Of a stretch of DNA of 64,000 nucleotides, positions 19,783-29,315 are shown one piece after another. Location: positions 62,001 to 126,000 of the forward strand of contig JAJYUL010000001.1 in assembly GCA_021792555.1 (NCBI GenBank), read 5' to 3'. Under the pieces are notes generated by a model. It was not told where the DNA came from, did not search any database, and saw only the letters and a list, made by a program, of their open reading frames with translations. Numbering within the stretch: position 1 is the first letter of the stretch; the number at the start of each line of letters is the position of its first letter. The stretch is from Pseudomonadota bacterium. GTDB taxonomy: Bacteria; Pseudomonadota; Gammaproteobacteria; Steroidobacterales; Steroidobacteraceae. The position numbers and the translations under genes are program-made.

Positions 19783-21366
19783 ATGGCACTGACGGGAGAA
19801 TTGTTCATCGGCCGCGCGCGGCGCAGCACGCCGCGGCGCTTCCAGGCGATCGATCCGGCCCGGGGCGGTCCGATCGAACCTGCGTTCAGCGCCGCCGGCG
19901 CCGAGGAACTCGATGCGGCCTGCGCGCTCGCGCACGCGGCGTTCGATCCGTACCGCTCGCTGCCGCCGGCCCGCCGGGCGGAATTTCTCGACGCGATCGC
20001 GGCGCAGATCCTCGCCCAGGGCGAGGATCTGCTTCAGCGCGCCCACGCGGAGACCGCGCTGCCGCTCGCGCGGCTGGAGGGCGAACGCGCCCGTACGGTC
20101 GGCCAGCTGCGCCTGTTCGCCGCCGAGCTGCGCAGCGGCGCGTGGCTCGGCCTGCGCGTCGATCCGGCGCTGCCCGAGCGCCAGCCCCTGCCGCGCCCGG
20201 ACCTGCGGCAGCGGAAAATCCCCTGCGGCCCGGTCGCGGTGTTCGGCGCCAGCAATTTTCCGCTCGCCTTTTCGGTGGCCGGAGGCGACAGCGCCGCGGC
20301 GCTCGCGGCCGGCTGTCCGATCGTCGTGAAGGGCCATCCCGCCCATCCGGGCACGAGCGAATGGGTGGCGCGGGCGATCGTCGCGGCCGCTGCGGCGACC
20401 GAGATGCCAGAAGGGGTGTTCTCGCTGCTCAACGGCCCCGATGTCGCGCTCGGCACGGCGCTGGTCGCCGATCCGCGCATCCGCGCGGTCGCGTTCACGG
20501 GCTCGCGCGCCGCGGGAGTTGCGCTCATGAAGGTGGCCGCCGGCCGCCCGGAGCCCATTGCAGTGTTCGCCGAGATGAGCAGCGTCAACCCGGTGATTCT
20601 CCTGCCGGCGGCGCTCGCGAGCCGTGCGGGGAGTCTCGCCAAAGAGTTCGTCGCCTCGCTCACCCTCGGTGTCGGGCAGTTCTGCACCAATCCGGGCATC
20701 GTCGTAGCGCTGGAGGGCGAGGGGCTCTCGACATTCATCGACGCTGCGGCCGAAGCGCTCCGCGCCGTTCAGCCCGGCGTGATGCTGAGCGAGGGCATTC
20801 ACCGCAACTACACCCAAGGCCTCGAGCGGCTGGCGGGCGAAGGCGCGCAGCTGCTCGCGCAGGGGGCGGCGGACGGCGCCGGGAACTGCGCTCGCGCCGC
20901 CCTGTTCAGCGTGCCCGCCGGATCGCTCCTGGCGCACCCCGCGCTCGCCGAAGAAGCTTTCGGGCCGGCCTCGCTCGTCGTACGCTGCGCGCACGTCCGG
21001 GAAGCGCAACAGGTCATCGAGCGGCTCGAGGGTCAGCTGACCGCGACTTTGCAGATGGAGGAGGCCGACCAGCCGCTCGCCCGCCAGCTGCTCCCCGCGC
21101 TCGAGCGCAAAGCCGGACGCATCCTCATCAACAGCTGGCCGACCGGCGTCGAGGTCTGCCACGCGATGGTGCACGGCGGGCCGTTTCCGGCGACCTCCGA
21201 CGGACGCAGCACATCGGTCGGCACGCTGGCCATCGAGAGATTTCTGCGCCCGGTGTGCTACCAGGGCTTTCCGGACGCATTGCTGCCCGCCGAACTGCGC
21301 GCCGCGCAGCTGCCGCGCTGGCCGCACCGGTTTGACGGCGAGCTGCGCCTCGGCAGACCGGACTGA
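19783..21366 (+). CDS. Aldehyde dehydrogenase (NADP+), 2,5-dioxovalerate / alpha-ketoglutarate semialdehyde dehydrogenase type
   Basis: MALTGELFIGRARR... with FGASNFPLAFSVAGGDSAAALAAGCPIVVKGHPAHPGTSE, FAEMSSVNPV and GQFCTNPG, resembling KGSADH. Confidence 0.85.
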   Translation: MALTGELFIGRARRSTPRRFQAIDPARGGPIEPAFSAAGAEELDAACALAHAAFDPYRSLPPARRAEFLDAIAAQILAQGEDLLQRAHAETALPLARLEGERARTVGQLRLFAAELRSGAWLGLRVDPALPERQPLPRPDLRQRKIPCGPVAVFGASNFPLAFSVAGGDSAAALAAGCPIVVKGHPAHPGTSEWVARAIVAAAAATEMPEGVFSLLNGPDVALGTALVADPRIRAVAFTGSRAAGVALMKVAAGRPEPIAVFAEMSSVNPVILLPAALASRAGSLAKEFVASLTLGVGQFCTNPGIVVALEGEGLSTFIDAAAEALRAVQPGVMLSEGIHRNYTQGLERLAGEGAQLLAQGAADGAGNCARAALFSVPAGSLLAHPALAEEAFGPASLVVRCAHVREAQQVIERLEGQLTATLQMEEADQPLARQLLPALERKAGRILINSWPTGVEVCHAMVHGGPFPATSDGRSTSVGTLAIERFLRPVCYQGFPDALLPAELRAAQLPRWPHRFDGELRLGRPD

Positions 21367-21404
21367 GTCGTGCGTGAGCGTGCGCCGCATCACGCGGCGT
21401 GCGC

Positions 21405-22385
21405 TCACAGCGGCTGCGGCGTCACGGCGTCCGCCGTGCCGCGCGCCAGCCGGTTGCGCAGCGGCAGCAGAAAGGCGTCAGCGCTGATTTCGAACTCATC
21501 GCCCGGCGCGGTGCGGACCTGGTCTGTGAACGACAGAGTCGCGGTACCGAAGAAATGCACGTGCACGTCGCCCGGCCGGCGGAAGTTGGCGTATTTGAAG
21601 TGATGGTGCTCGAGGTTGGCGATGGAGTGCGACATGTTCGCCTCGCCGGTCAGGAACGGCTTCTCCCACAACAGACGCCCGCCGCGGTAGATGCGGCTCG
21701 TGCCGCGCACGTCCGGCGGCAAGGCGCCGGTGAGGAGCTCCGCGCCGAGCGCCACCGGCCGGAGCTTGGAGTGCGCGAGCCACAGATAGTTGTGTCGCTC
21801 GGTGATGTGGTCGGAGAATTCGTTGGCGAGACAGAAGCCGAGCCGCCGGGGCACGCCCGCCGGATCGATCAGATAGATGCCGGCGATTTCCGGCTCCTCG
21901 CCCCCGTCGAGCGCGAATGCCGGTGAGCTGAGCGGCGCGCCGCTCGGCACCACACTCGAGCCGTCGCCCTTGTAGAACCACTCCGGCTGCGCGCCGACGG
22001 CCCCCGGGGCCGGTTTGCCGCCCTCGAGGCCTTCACGAAAGATGCGCATCGAGTCGGTCTGGCCGGTCTCGGCCTGGGCGAGCGCGTGCATCCTGTCGCG
22101 GCTCTCGGCCGAGCCGAGGTGCGTCAGGCCCGTGCCGGTGAGGTACAGGTGGGCCGGGTCCGGATGCTCGATGGGCGGCAGCAGCCGCACGTGGCCGAGT
22201 TCGACCTGCCGCCCCGTGCGCCGGCGCCCGACCGCCTGCGCGAGGCTCGTGCCCTCGGCAATGGCGGCAGCGGCGAGCGCATAGACGCTCGGGACATCCG
22301 CGAGCCGCTCGGCGCGTCCGGCGTCCGCCAGGGCGGCGACGCAGCGCTCGCCTTCCGCTTCGATCTGTACGAGACGCAACGACAT
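21405..22385 (-). CDS. AraD1/GguC family protein (fumarylacetoacetase-like fold)
   Basis: From ATG 22385: MSLRLVQIEAEGERCVAAL...LTGTGLTHLGSAESRDRMH... EWFYKGDGSSVVPSG, GguC/AraD1-like. Confidence 0.82.
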   Translation of the reverse strand: MSLRLVQIEAEGERCVAALADAGRAERLADVPSVYALAAAAIAEGTSLAQAVGRRRTGRQVELGHVRLLPPIEHPDPAHLYLTGTGLTHLGSAESRDRMHALAQAETGQTDSMRIFREGLEGGKPAPGAVGAQPEWFYKGDGSSVVPSGAPLSSPAFALDGGEEPEIAGIYLIDPAGVPRRLGFCLANEFSDHITERHNYLWLAHSKLRPVALGAELLTGALPPDVRGTSRIYRGGRLLWEKPFLTGEANMSHSIANLEHHHFKYANFRRPGDVHVHFFGTATLSFTDQVRTAPGDEFEISADAFLLPLRNRLARGTADAVTPQPL

Positions 22386-22448
22386 GAACACTCCTGCCTG
22401 ACTGCAGACTGACGGCCGGCACAAATCATAGTGCAAAGCTCCGTCATA

Positions 22449-22516
22449 TGTCTGAGTAAATGGCCGAGCTTGACAGCCGGCCGGGCGTCTCCTTATTGTC
22501 TGATTAATGGGCGAGC
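22449..22516. promoter_or_regulatory. Two imperfect direct repeats in divergent araD1-like/MFS promoter region
   Basis: TGTCTGAGTAAATGGCCGAGC (22449-22469) and TGTCTGATTAATGGGCGAGC (22497-22516). Confidence 0.5.
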
Positions 22517-22570
22517 CGTGACGCCGCACCGCGTGCTCAGGGCCGAACCTCCCGATCCGGAGCCCTTTGC

Positions 22571-23884
22571 ATGGCAGTCATGATTGGCGGCGATACAGGC
22601 GTGGCGCAGGCGCAGGCGGACGCGCCGCAGAAGTACACGGCAGCCCTCGTAGTGCTGGCGACCGTGTTCTTCATGTGGGGGTTCGCCACGGTCCTGAACG
22701 ATATCCTCATCCCGCACCTCAAATCCGCCTTCCGCCTGGACTACGCGCAGGTCCTGCTCATTCAGTTCGTGTTCTTCCTCGCCTACCTGGTCATGGCGAT
22801 GCCCTCGGCGAAGATCCTCGAGCGCACCGGCTACAAGCTCGCGGTGGTGGTCGGCCTGCTCGGCATGGCGGTGAGCGCCGCCGGGTTCATCCCTGCGGCC
22901 ATGCTCGAGTCCTACGGGCTGTTCCTGGTCGCGCTGTTCCTGCTCGCCGCCTCGATCACGCTGCTGCAGGTGGCCGCCAACCCGTACGTGGCGGTGATCG
23001 GCCCGCCGCAGACCGCCTCCAGCCGGCTCAATCTGGTGCAGGCGTTCAACTCCGCCGGGACGATGCTCGCTCCTCTGTTCGGCAGTCTGCTGATTCTCGG
23101 CCACAACGCCGGCGCCGCGCGCCGCGCGGCTGATCAGCTTACGGCCGCACAGCGCGCCGCAGGGGTGCACACCGTCGAGCTGCCCTACGCGATCATCGCG
23201 GCGGTGCTGCTGGCGCTGGCGGTGCTGGTGTGGCGGGTGCGGCTGCCGGACCTCGGCAAGGAGACGCGGCGCGCGGCGCGGGCCGAGCGGGCCGGACAGA
23301 GTCTCTGGCGGCACCGCAACCTGGTGTTCGGCGTGCCGGCGATCGCGTTGTATCTGATCTGCGAGGTCGGCATCGGCTCGACGCTGGTGAATTTCATGTC
23401 CCAGCCCTCGATCGGCGCGATGTCGCACGCGCGGGCCGCCGATTACCTCACGCTCTACTGGGGCGGGGCGATGGCCGGGCGGTTCGTCGGCTCGTGGTTT
23501 CTGCGCTGGATGCGCCCGCAGCGGGTGCTCGCGGCCGTGACGATCGGGGCGCTCGTGCTGGTCGGCATCGCGATCCTCTCCACCGGCCATGTGGCCATGT
23601 GGAGCCTGCTCGCAGTGGGACTGTGCAACTCGATCATGTTCCCGACGATCTTCACCCTCGGCATCCGCGGCCTCGGGCCCCTGACCGAGGAAGGCTCGGG
23701 GCTTCTCATCATGGCGATTGCCGGCGGCGCGCTCGCGGAACTGCAGGGGGTGCTCGCCGATACGGTCGGCCTGCACTGGTCGTACATTCTGCCGTGGGTC
23801 TGCTACGGCTACGTTCTCTTCTATGCGCTGTGGGGTTACCGCGCTACCGGCGCCGTGCAGGACGAGCAGCTGCTCGCCTCCTGA
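22571..23884 (+). CDS. Sugar MFS transporter, FHS/FucP-like family
   Basis: FFMWGFATVLNDILIPHLKSAFRLDYAQVLLIQFVFFLAYLVMAMPSAKI and QVAANPYVAVIGPPQTASSRLNLVQAFNSAGT. Confidence 0.88.
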   Translation: MAVMIGGDTGVAQAQADAPQKYTAALVVLATVFFMWGFATVLNDILIPHLKSAFRLDYAQVLLIQFVFFLAYLVMAMPSAKILERTGYKLAVVVGLLGMAVSAAGFIPAAMLESYGLFLVALFLLAASITLLQVAANPYVAVIGPPQTASSRLNLVQAFNSAGTMLAPLFGSLLILGHNAGAARRAADQLTAAQRAAGVHTVELPYAIIAAVLLALAVLVWRVRLPDLGKETRRAARAERAGQSLWRHRNLVFGVPAIALYLICEVGIGSTLVNFMSQPSIGAMSHARAADYLTLYWGGAMAGRFVGSWFLRWMRPQRVLAAVTIGALVLVGIAILSTGHVAMWSLLAVGLCNSIMFPTIFTLGIRGLGPLTEEGSGLLIMAIAGGALAELQGVLADTVGLHWSYILPWVCYGYVLFYALWGYRATGAVQDEQLLAS

Positions 23885-24632
23885 GCGGCTCCCTCCCGCG
23901 CGATCCGCCGCCGGTGGTGTCGAGCAGCGCAAGACGCACCAGATCCGTCATCGCCGCGCGTGCGGCCGCCGGATCGCGCCGCTCCACCGCTTCGTAGACG
24001 CGCAGATGATCGGGCAGCGGGTCGCGGCTGAGAGGCGCGGCGCGCTGTTTGAATATCGTGGTCCACGTGACGGCGGCGGCGATGCCGCTCGAGAGCGAGG
24101 AGAGAAACGGATTGCCGGAGGCGCCGAGCAGCGCGGTGTGGAACGACCGGTCCGCCTGCCTGCCCGCCTCGACGGCGAGCGACTGCGCGGCCATGTCCTC
24201 GAGCGCCTGGCGCATCGCGCGCAGCTGCTCCTTGCTGCGGCGCGTCGCGGCGAGCGCGGCCGCGGCCGGCTCGACGATGGTGCGCAGCTCGAACAGCGCG
24301 TTCAGCAGGCGCGCATCCGGCGTGGCGCTGAAGATCCACGACACGACGTCCGGATCGAGCAGGTGCCACCTGCCGGGATCGCTGACCCGCGTGCCGAGTT
24401 TGGGACGCGACTCGACGAGGCCCTTGGCGGCAAGAATGCGCAGCGCCTCGCGGTAGGCGGTCCGGGAGACCTTGAGCTGCTCACTGGCGGCGATCTCCCC
24501 GTCCAACACGCCCCCGGGGGACAGCCGCCCCGACACGATGCGTACGCCCAGATCGCGCGCGATGGTTCCGTGCAGCCGCAGGGCCTTCCTGCCCGGGGCG
24601 CTGGCGGAGGAAGCGGGCGTCCTCGGTCGCAT
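23844..24632 (-). CDS. GntR-family (FadR subfamily) transcriptional regulator
   Basis: ATG 24632: MRPRTPASSASAPGRKALRLHGTIARDLGVRIVSGRLSPGGVLDGEIAASEQLKVSRTAYREALRILAAKGLVES...; 3' end overlaps the MFS gene by 41 bp. Confidence 0.85.
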   Translation of the reverse strand: MRPRTPASSASAPGRKALRLHGTIARDLGVRIVSGRLSPGGVLDGEIAASEQLKVSRTAYREALRILAAKGLVESRPKLGTRVSDPGRWHLLDPDVVSWIFSATPDARLLNALFELRTIVEPAAAALAATRRSKEQLRAMRQALEDMAAQSLAVEAGRQADRSFHTALLGASGNPFLSSLSSGIAAAVTWTTIFKQRAAPLSRDPLPDHLRVYEAVERRDPAAARAAMTDLVRLALLDTTGGGSRGREPLRRRAAARPARRR

Positions 24633-24771
24633 CGGTGGCCTACTCTTGGGTGGGTTGACACCGGCCAGTATAACGCTCCATGGCCGCGGCACAGGGCGAA
24701 TCGCCATGGCCGCAGGTCCGCCGCGCATCCAACAGCGTGGCGGCTTGACGCTGGCGGAACCGCGACTCATG

Positions 24772-24789
24772 ATATTTATATTATTTAAT
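24772..24789. promoter_or_regulatory. 18-bp GC-free stretch upstream of the FAD-oxidase gene
   Basis: ATATTTATATTATTTAAT in a very GC-rich background, about 30 bp before ATG 24819, with TTGACG at 24745-24750 upstream. Confidence 0.4.
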
Positions 24790-24818
24790 GCCGCCCGCGT
24801 GGCGGGAAGCAGACTCCC

Positions 24819-26222
24819 ATGAGCCAACTGATCGAACAGCTGCGCGCCGCGCTCGGCGCGGACGCCGTGCTGCACGGCGCAGCCGCGATGGAGGCGCGCG
24901 ACGCCGCGCAGACTCATGGCCTCGCTGTCGATTTGGGCGCGCCGCTGGCGGTGCTGCGGCCGCGCTCGACGGCCGAAGTCGCGCTCATCCTGCAGAGCGC
25001 GCAGGCGGCCGGTCAGGCGGTGGTGCCCTGGGGCGGGTGCACCGGCCTGGTGGACGGGGCGCACGCCGACGGCGCGCTCGCCCTGTCGCTCGAGCGCATG
25101 AACGCGATCGAGGAGATCGATCCGCTCAATCGTGTGATGCGCGTGCAGGCTGGCTGCATCCTGCAAAAGGCCTGCGAGGCCGCGGAAGCGCACGGCCTGC
25201 TGCTGCCGCTCGATCTCGGCGCGCGCGGCTCGGCCACACTCGGGGGAACCATCGCCACCAACGCGGGCGGCAACCGCGTGCTGCGGTGGGGAATGATGCG
25301 GGATATGGTCCTTGGGCTCGAGGCGGTGCTCGCGGACGGCACAGTGATCAACGGCCTGAACACGCTGATCAAGAACAATGCCGGCTATGATCTGAAGCAG
25401 CTGTTCATCGGCTCGGAAGGCACCCTCGGCGTCGTGACGCGCGCCGTGCTGCGGCTGCGCCCCAAGCCGTTGAGCGAAAACGTCGCGCTCCTCGCGGTGG
25501 AAGCATTCGAGCACCTGCCGCGCCTGCTGCAGCGCCTGGAGCGTGAGTTGGGCGGCTCGCTGTCGTCTTTCGAAGTGATGTGGGCGGAGTTCTACCGTCT
25601 GGTGACGACGCCGCCTGCCGCGGGCCGACCGATCCTGCCGCATGGTCATGCGTTCTACGTGCTGGTCGAGACACGCGGCGTGAACCCGAGCGCCGATGCG
25701 GAGCATTTCGAGAACGTGCTCGCCGGAGCCCTCGAAGCGGGCGAGGTATCCGATGCCGTCATCGCCAAATCGGACACCGAGCGCAAGGCCATGTGGAGCC
25801 TGCGCGACGATGTGCCGCAGGTCACGCGCGAGGGACCGGTCGCGGCGTTCGATGTGAGCCTCAAGATAGACGATATGCCAGGGTATCTGGACGAGGTGCG
25901 CGAGGGGCTCTCTGCCCGTTGGGGAAGCCAGTGCCGCTTCGTGGTGTGGGGCCACCTCGGCGACGGGAATCTGCACGTGATGGTCGGGGTCGAGGACGGC
26001 TCGCCGCAGACCCATCACCAGATCGAGCAGCAGGTCTACGGACCGCTGCGCAAGCGCCCCGGCTCGTCCATCTCCGGCGAGCACGGCATCGGTCTGCAGA
26101 AGCGCGATTACCTGTCGTGCTCGCGCACCGCGGAGGAGATCGCGCTGATGCGCACACTGAAGGCGGCCCTCGATCCGCGCAACATCCTCAACCCGGGCAA
26201 GGTGCTCGGCGTCACGGCCTGA
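24819..26222 (+). CDS. FAD-binding oxidase, GlcD / D-2-hydroxyacid dehydrogenase family
   Basis: VVPWGGCTGLVDGAHADGALALSLERMN, GGTIATNAGGNRVLRWGMMRDMVLGLEAVLADG, C-terminal SGEHGIGLQKRDYL. Confidence 0.9.
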   Translation: MSQLIEQLRAALGADAVLHGAAAMEARDAAQTHGLAVDLGAPLAVLRPRSTAEVALILQSAQAAGQAVVPWGGCTGLVDGAHADGALALSLERMNAIEEIDPLNRVMRVQAGCILQKACEAAEAHGLLLPLDLGARGSATLGGTIATNAGGNRVLRWGMMRDMVLGLEAVLADGTVINGLNTLIKNNAGYDLKQLFIGSEGTLGVVTRAVLRLRPKPLSENVALLAVEAFEHLPRLLQRLERELGGSLSSFEVMWAEFYRLVTTPPAAGRPILPHGHAFYVLVETRGVNPSADAEHFENVLAGALEAGEVSDAVIAKSDTERKAMWSLRDDVPQVTREGPVAAFDVSLKIDDMPGYLDEVREGLSARWGSQCRFVVWGHLGDGNLHVMVGVEDGSPQTHHQIEQQVYGPLRKRPGSSISGEHGIGLQKRDYLSCSRTAEEIALMRTLKAALDPRNILNPGKVLGVTA

Positions 26223-26238
26223 GGCTGCGGCCGGCGCT

Positions 26239-27435
26239 TCAGCCTCCGCCCGGCGGCCCGGAGGCGCGCAGCAGGTGCGGCCCGAGATCGCTCACCGAGC
26301 GGCAGCCGAGCTGCCCGAGCACTCGGTCGAGCTCGACGGTGAACATCTCGATCGCGCGGCGCACGCCGGGCTCGCCGGCCGCTGCGAGTCCATAGAGCGT
26401 GGCGCGGCCGATCATCACCGCATCGGCGCCGAGCGCGAGCGCCTTGGCGACATCCGTGCCGCGGCGAAAGCCGCTGTCGATCAGCACGGTCATGCGGCCG
26501 CCGACCTCGGCGGCAATCTCCGGGAGCATCTCGACGGGCGCGACGCAGTAATCGAGCTGACGGCCGCCATGGTTGGTGAGCACGACGCCGTCGCAGCCGA
26601 GCTGCGCGGCGCGGCGCGCATCGGCGACGCTGAGCACACCTTTGATGAGGAGCTTGCGCGGCCAGTGATCGCGGATCCATGCGATGTCGTCCCAGGTGAT
26701 GGTGGGCGCGAACATCTGCGGAATGATGGTGCTGCCGCCGACCGCGCTCGCGGCGCCGGGCGGCAGGAAGGTCTCGATGTTGCGAAAGCGCGGGATGCCG
26801 CGGCGCAGCAGCACCTGTGTCAGCCAGCGCGGGTGGCGCAGGGTGTCGATTGCTGCGCGCAGCCGGGGATGGCCGGGGCTGCGGTAATTACGCTTGTCCC
26901 ATTCTCGGCTCCCGAACACATTGGCGTCGCTGGTGAACAGCAGCGCCTCGTAGCCGCTGGCGGCCGCCCTGTGCATGATGTTTTCGGCGATTGCGCGGTT
27001 GCGCATGACGTAAAGCTGCATCCACAGCCGCCCCCCGGCCTGTCTGGCCACATCCTCCAGCAGCGTCGTCGAGACCGTGCTCAGGGTGTAAGGAATGCCG
27101 GCAGCGGCGGCAGCACGGGCGAGGGCGATGTCGCCGTCCGGATGCAGCATGCCGTTCAGCCCCGTCGGAGCGATGGCGAGCGGCGCGCTGCACGGCGCGC
27201 CGAGCAGCTCGGTCGCGAGGCTGCGGCCCTCGGTGTCGATGAGCGTCGGCGGCAGGAACCGCAGCGTTGCAAAGACCTCGCGGTTGCGGCCGAGCGTCGC
27301 CTCGTCCTCCGCGCCCCCTTCGACGTACTCGAACGCGAAGCCCGGCACGCTGCGCCGCGCCACCTCGCGCAGATCGGCGATGTTCAAAGCCGCGCTGAGA
27401 TCCCGCCCGCTGAAGGGCCGGCGTTTCCAGGGCAT
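26239..27435 (-). CDS. FMN-dependent alpha-hydroxy-acid oxidizing protein (glycolate oxidase/LldD family)
   Basis: APTGLNGMLHPDGDIALARAAAAAGIPYTLST, CDGVVLTNHGGRQLDYCVAPVEMLPEI, DSGFRRGTDVAKALALGADAVMIGRATLYG. Confidence 0.9.
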   Translation of the reverse strand: MPWKRRPFSGRDLSAALNIADLREVARRSVPGFAFEYVEGGAEDEATLGRNREVFATLRFLPPTLIDTEGRSLATELLGAPCSAPLAIAPTGLNGMLHPDGDIALARAAAAAGIPYTLSTVSTTLLEDVARQAGGRLWMQLYVMRNRAIAENIMHRAAASGYEALLFTSDANVFGSREWDKRNYRSPGHPRLRAAIDTLRHPRWLTQVLLRRGIPRFRNIETFLPPGAASAVGGSTIIPQMFAPTITWDDIAWIRDHWPRKLLIKGVLSVADARRAAQLGCDGVVLTNHGGRQLDYCVAPVEMLPEIAAEVGGRMTVLIDSGFRRGTDVAKALALGADAVMIGRATLYGLAAAGEPGVRRAIEMFTVELDRVLGQLGCRSVSDLGPHLLRASGPPGGG

Positions 27436-27484
27436 GTGCGGACGCTCCGGTGAGGGTGAGTTCAGGATGGACGTCGGCGGCGGC

Positions 27485-28225
27485 TCACAGGCTCCAGCCG
27501 CCGTCGATCACGTGGATCTGCCCGGTGGTATAGGTGGCGCCGGCCAGGTACACCACCAGGTCGGCGATCTCCTCCGCGCGGCCGATACGGCCGATCGGCT
27601 GGCGCGCCACGAAGGCGGCGCGCGTGCGTTCGTAGTCCCCCTGGGCGCGCAGCCGCCCCTCGAGCGAGGGCGTCTCCACGGTACCCGGACAGATGGCGTT
27701 GCAGCGGATGCCGCGGCCGACGAAGTCGGCCGCCACGGACTTGGTCAGCCCGATCACGGCCGCCTTGGTCGTCCCGTACACGCAGCGCACCGGGACGCCT
27801 TTGACGCTGCTCGCCACGGAGGACATGTTGATGATGCAGCCGTCGGCCCGCTCGAGCATGCCCGGCAGCACCGTGCGGATCGTGCGGACCATCGCCTTGA
27901 CGTTCAGGTCGTAGGCGAAATCCAGCTCCTCATCGGTGCTCTCGAGGATCGTGCCGTGGTGCACGCAGCCGGCGCAGTTGAAGAGAATGTCGACGATGCC
28001 GGCGCGGTCGACCGCTGCGGCGACGCTCTTGCCGTCGCGCACGTCCATGCGGCAGGTCTCGATGCCATGCTCGGCGAGCGACGCGAGCCTGGGTTCCTCG
28101 ATGTCGGTGGCGAGCACGTGCGCCCCCGCCGCCGCAAGCGCCAGCGCGCTCGCGCGCCCGATGCCCTGCGCGGCGGCGGTCACCAGCGCGCGCTTGCCGT
28201 TCAAACTGATTGCGGTACTGGACAT
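27485..28225 (-). CDS. SDR oxidoreductase, resembles 2-keto-3-deoxy-L-fuconate dehydrogenase/BDH2-type
   Basis: ATG 28225: MSSTAISLNGKRALVTAAAQGIGRASALALAAAGAHVLATDI...NCAGCVHHGTILE...YGTTKAAVIGLTKSVAADF. Confidence 0.85.
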   Translation of the reverse strand: MSSTAISLNGKRALVTAAAQGIGRASALALAAAGAHVLATDIEEPRLASLAEHGIETCRMDVRDGKSVAAAVDRAGIVDILFNCAGCVHHGTILESTDEELDFAYDLNVKAMVRTIRTVLPGMLERADGCIINMSSVASSVKGVPVRCVYGTTKAAVIGLTKSVAADFVGRGIRCNAICPGTVETPSLEGRLRAQGDYERTRAAFVARQPIGRIGRAEEIADLVVYLAGATYTTGQIHVIDGGWSL

Positions 28226-28247
28226 GTCTGCTCTCGAGTCGTCAACG

Positions 28248-29315
28248 TCATGATTGGGAAACGGGCGTCGCCGGCGCCTCGTTGGACTGGTAGCACGCCT
28301 CAACCAGCGCCATCGTGTGCCAGGCGTCTTCGACGGAAGTGCGCAGCATTTCGTCCTCGCCGCTGGCGTAGCGCTGAACGTTGGACATCGTGCCGATGAA
28401 CGCGTCCGGAAACCACGCGCCTTCGAGCGACACGGCCTGCCAGGCGCCGCCGCGCGGGGCGATCCACAGCTCATCGGGCTCGCCGCGCGGATAGTCGAGC
28501 AGCAGACCGAGCTTCACCAGCGCGGCGCCGCGCTCCCCCTCGATACGGAAGGTGGCGTCCTGGAAGCGGCGGCCGAAGTCATGGTGGTGATTGATCGAGA
28601 GCGTCACGCGCAGTTCCGGGCCGTAGTCGAGGATCGCCGAGGTGCGTGTCTGCGCCAGTTCACTGCCCGGGTAATGGTAGGTCCGGGCGAGGACCCCGCG
28701 CGGCTCACCGGCGAGCGCCCGTATGGTGTCGAGGTAATGAATCGAGTGCGAGACGATCTCGACGCGCGGATTGGGAATCAGATGAGGGAACAGCTCCCAG
28801 GGCGTCACGAGACTGAGGTGCACTTCGACGTCGAGCAGCCGCCCGAGCAGCCCGCGCTCGCTCGCCGCCGCAACGGCCTCCATCATCGGCGCGAAGCGCA
28901 GTTGGAAGTTGACCGCGGCCGCCAGGCGCCGCTCACGGCAGACCGCACGAATGGCGGTGGCCTGCGCCAGGTCGAGTCCGAGCGGCTTCTGGATCAGCAC
29001 CGCCGCCCCGGGCGGCAGGGCCGCGAGGATGGCGCGGTGGGCCACCGGCGGGGCGGCCACGTCGAAGACGCACCCCTCTGCAGCGGCCGCTTCCTCCAGC
29101 GAGCGGTACACCTGCCCGATCCCCCAGCGCTGGGCAGTGGCGCGCGCTCTGTCAGCGTCCACGTCGAACACGCCCGCCACTGGGAAGCCGGCCTTGCGGT
29201 ACGCCGGCAGGTGCGCATCGTTGACGATGCCGCCGGCGCCGATGATGACGATGGGCCGAGGCGCGCTCGGCAGCGAATGCCGCTGCCGCAGGCCGGCTGC
29301 GTTCCACTCGGTCAT
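28248..29315 (-). CDS. Gfo/Idh/MocA family oxidoreductase
   Basis: ATG 29315: VIIGAGGIVNDAHLPAYRKAGFPVAGVFDVDADRA, IQKPLGLDLAQA. ATGA overlap with the upstream gene's stop. Confidence 0.88.
   Translation of the reverse strand: MTEWNAAGLRQRHSLPSAPRPIVIIGAGGIVNDAHLPAYRKAGFPVAGVFDVDADRARATAQRWGIGQVYRSLEEAAAAEGCVFDVAAPPVAHRAILAALPPGAAVLIQKPLGLDLAQATAIRAVCRERRLAAAVNFQLRFAPMMEAVAAASERGLLGRLLDVEVHLSLVTPWELFPHLIPNPRVEIVSHSIHYLDTIRALAGEPRGVLARTYHYPGSELAQTRTSAILDYGPELRVTLSINHHHDFGRRFQDATFRIEGERGAALVKLGLLLDYPRGEPDELWIAPRGGAWQAVSLEGAWFPDAFIGTMSNVQRYASGEDEMLRTSVEDAWHTMALVEACYQSNEAPATPVSQS

Noticed and set aside
23844-26084. 746-aa minus ORF suggesting a large GntR fusion
   Set aside because: The upstream ~480 aa is antisense to the GlcD-family gene; the regulator starts at ATG 24632.
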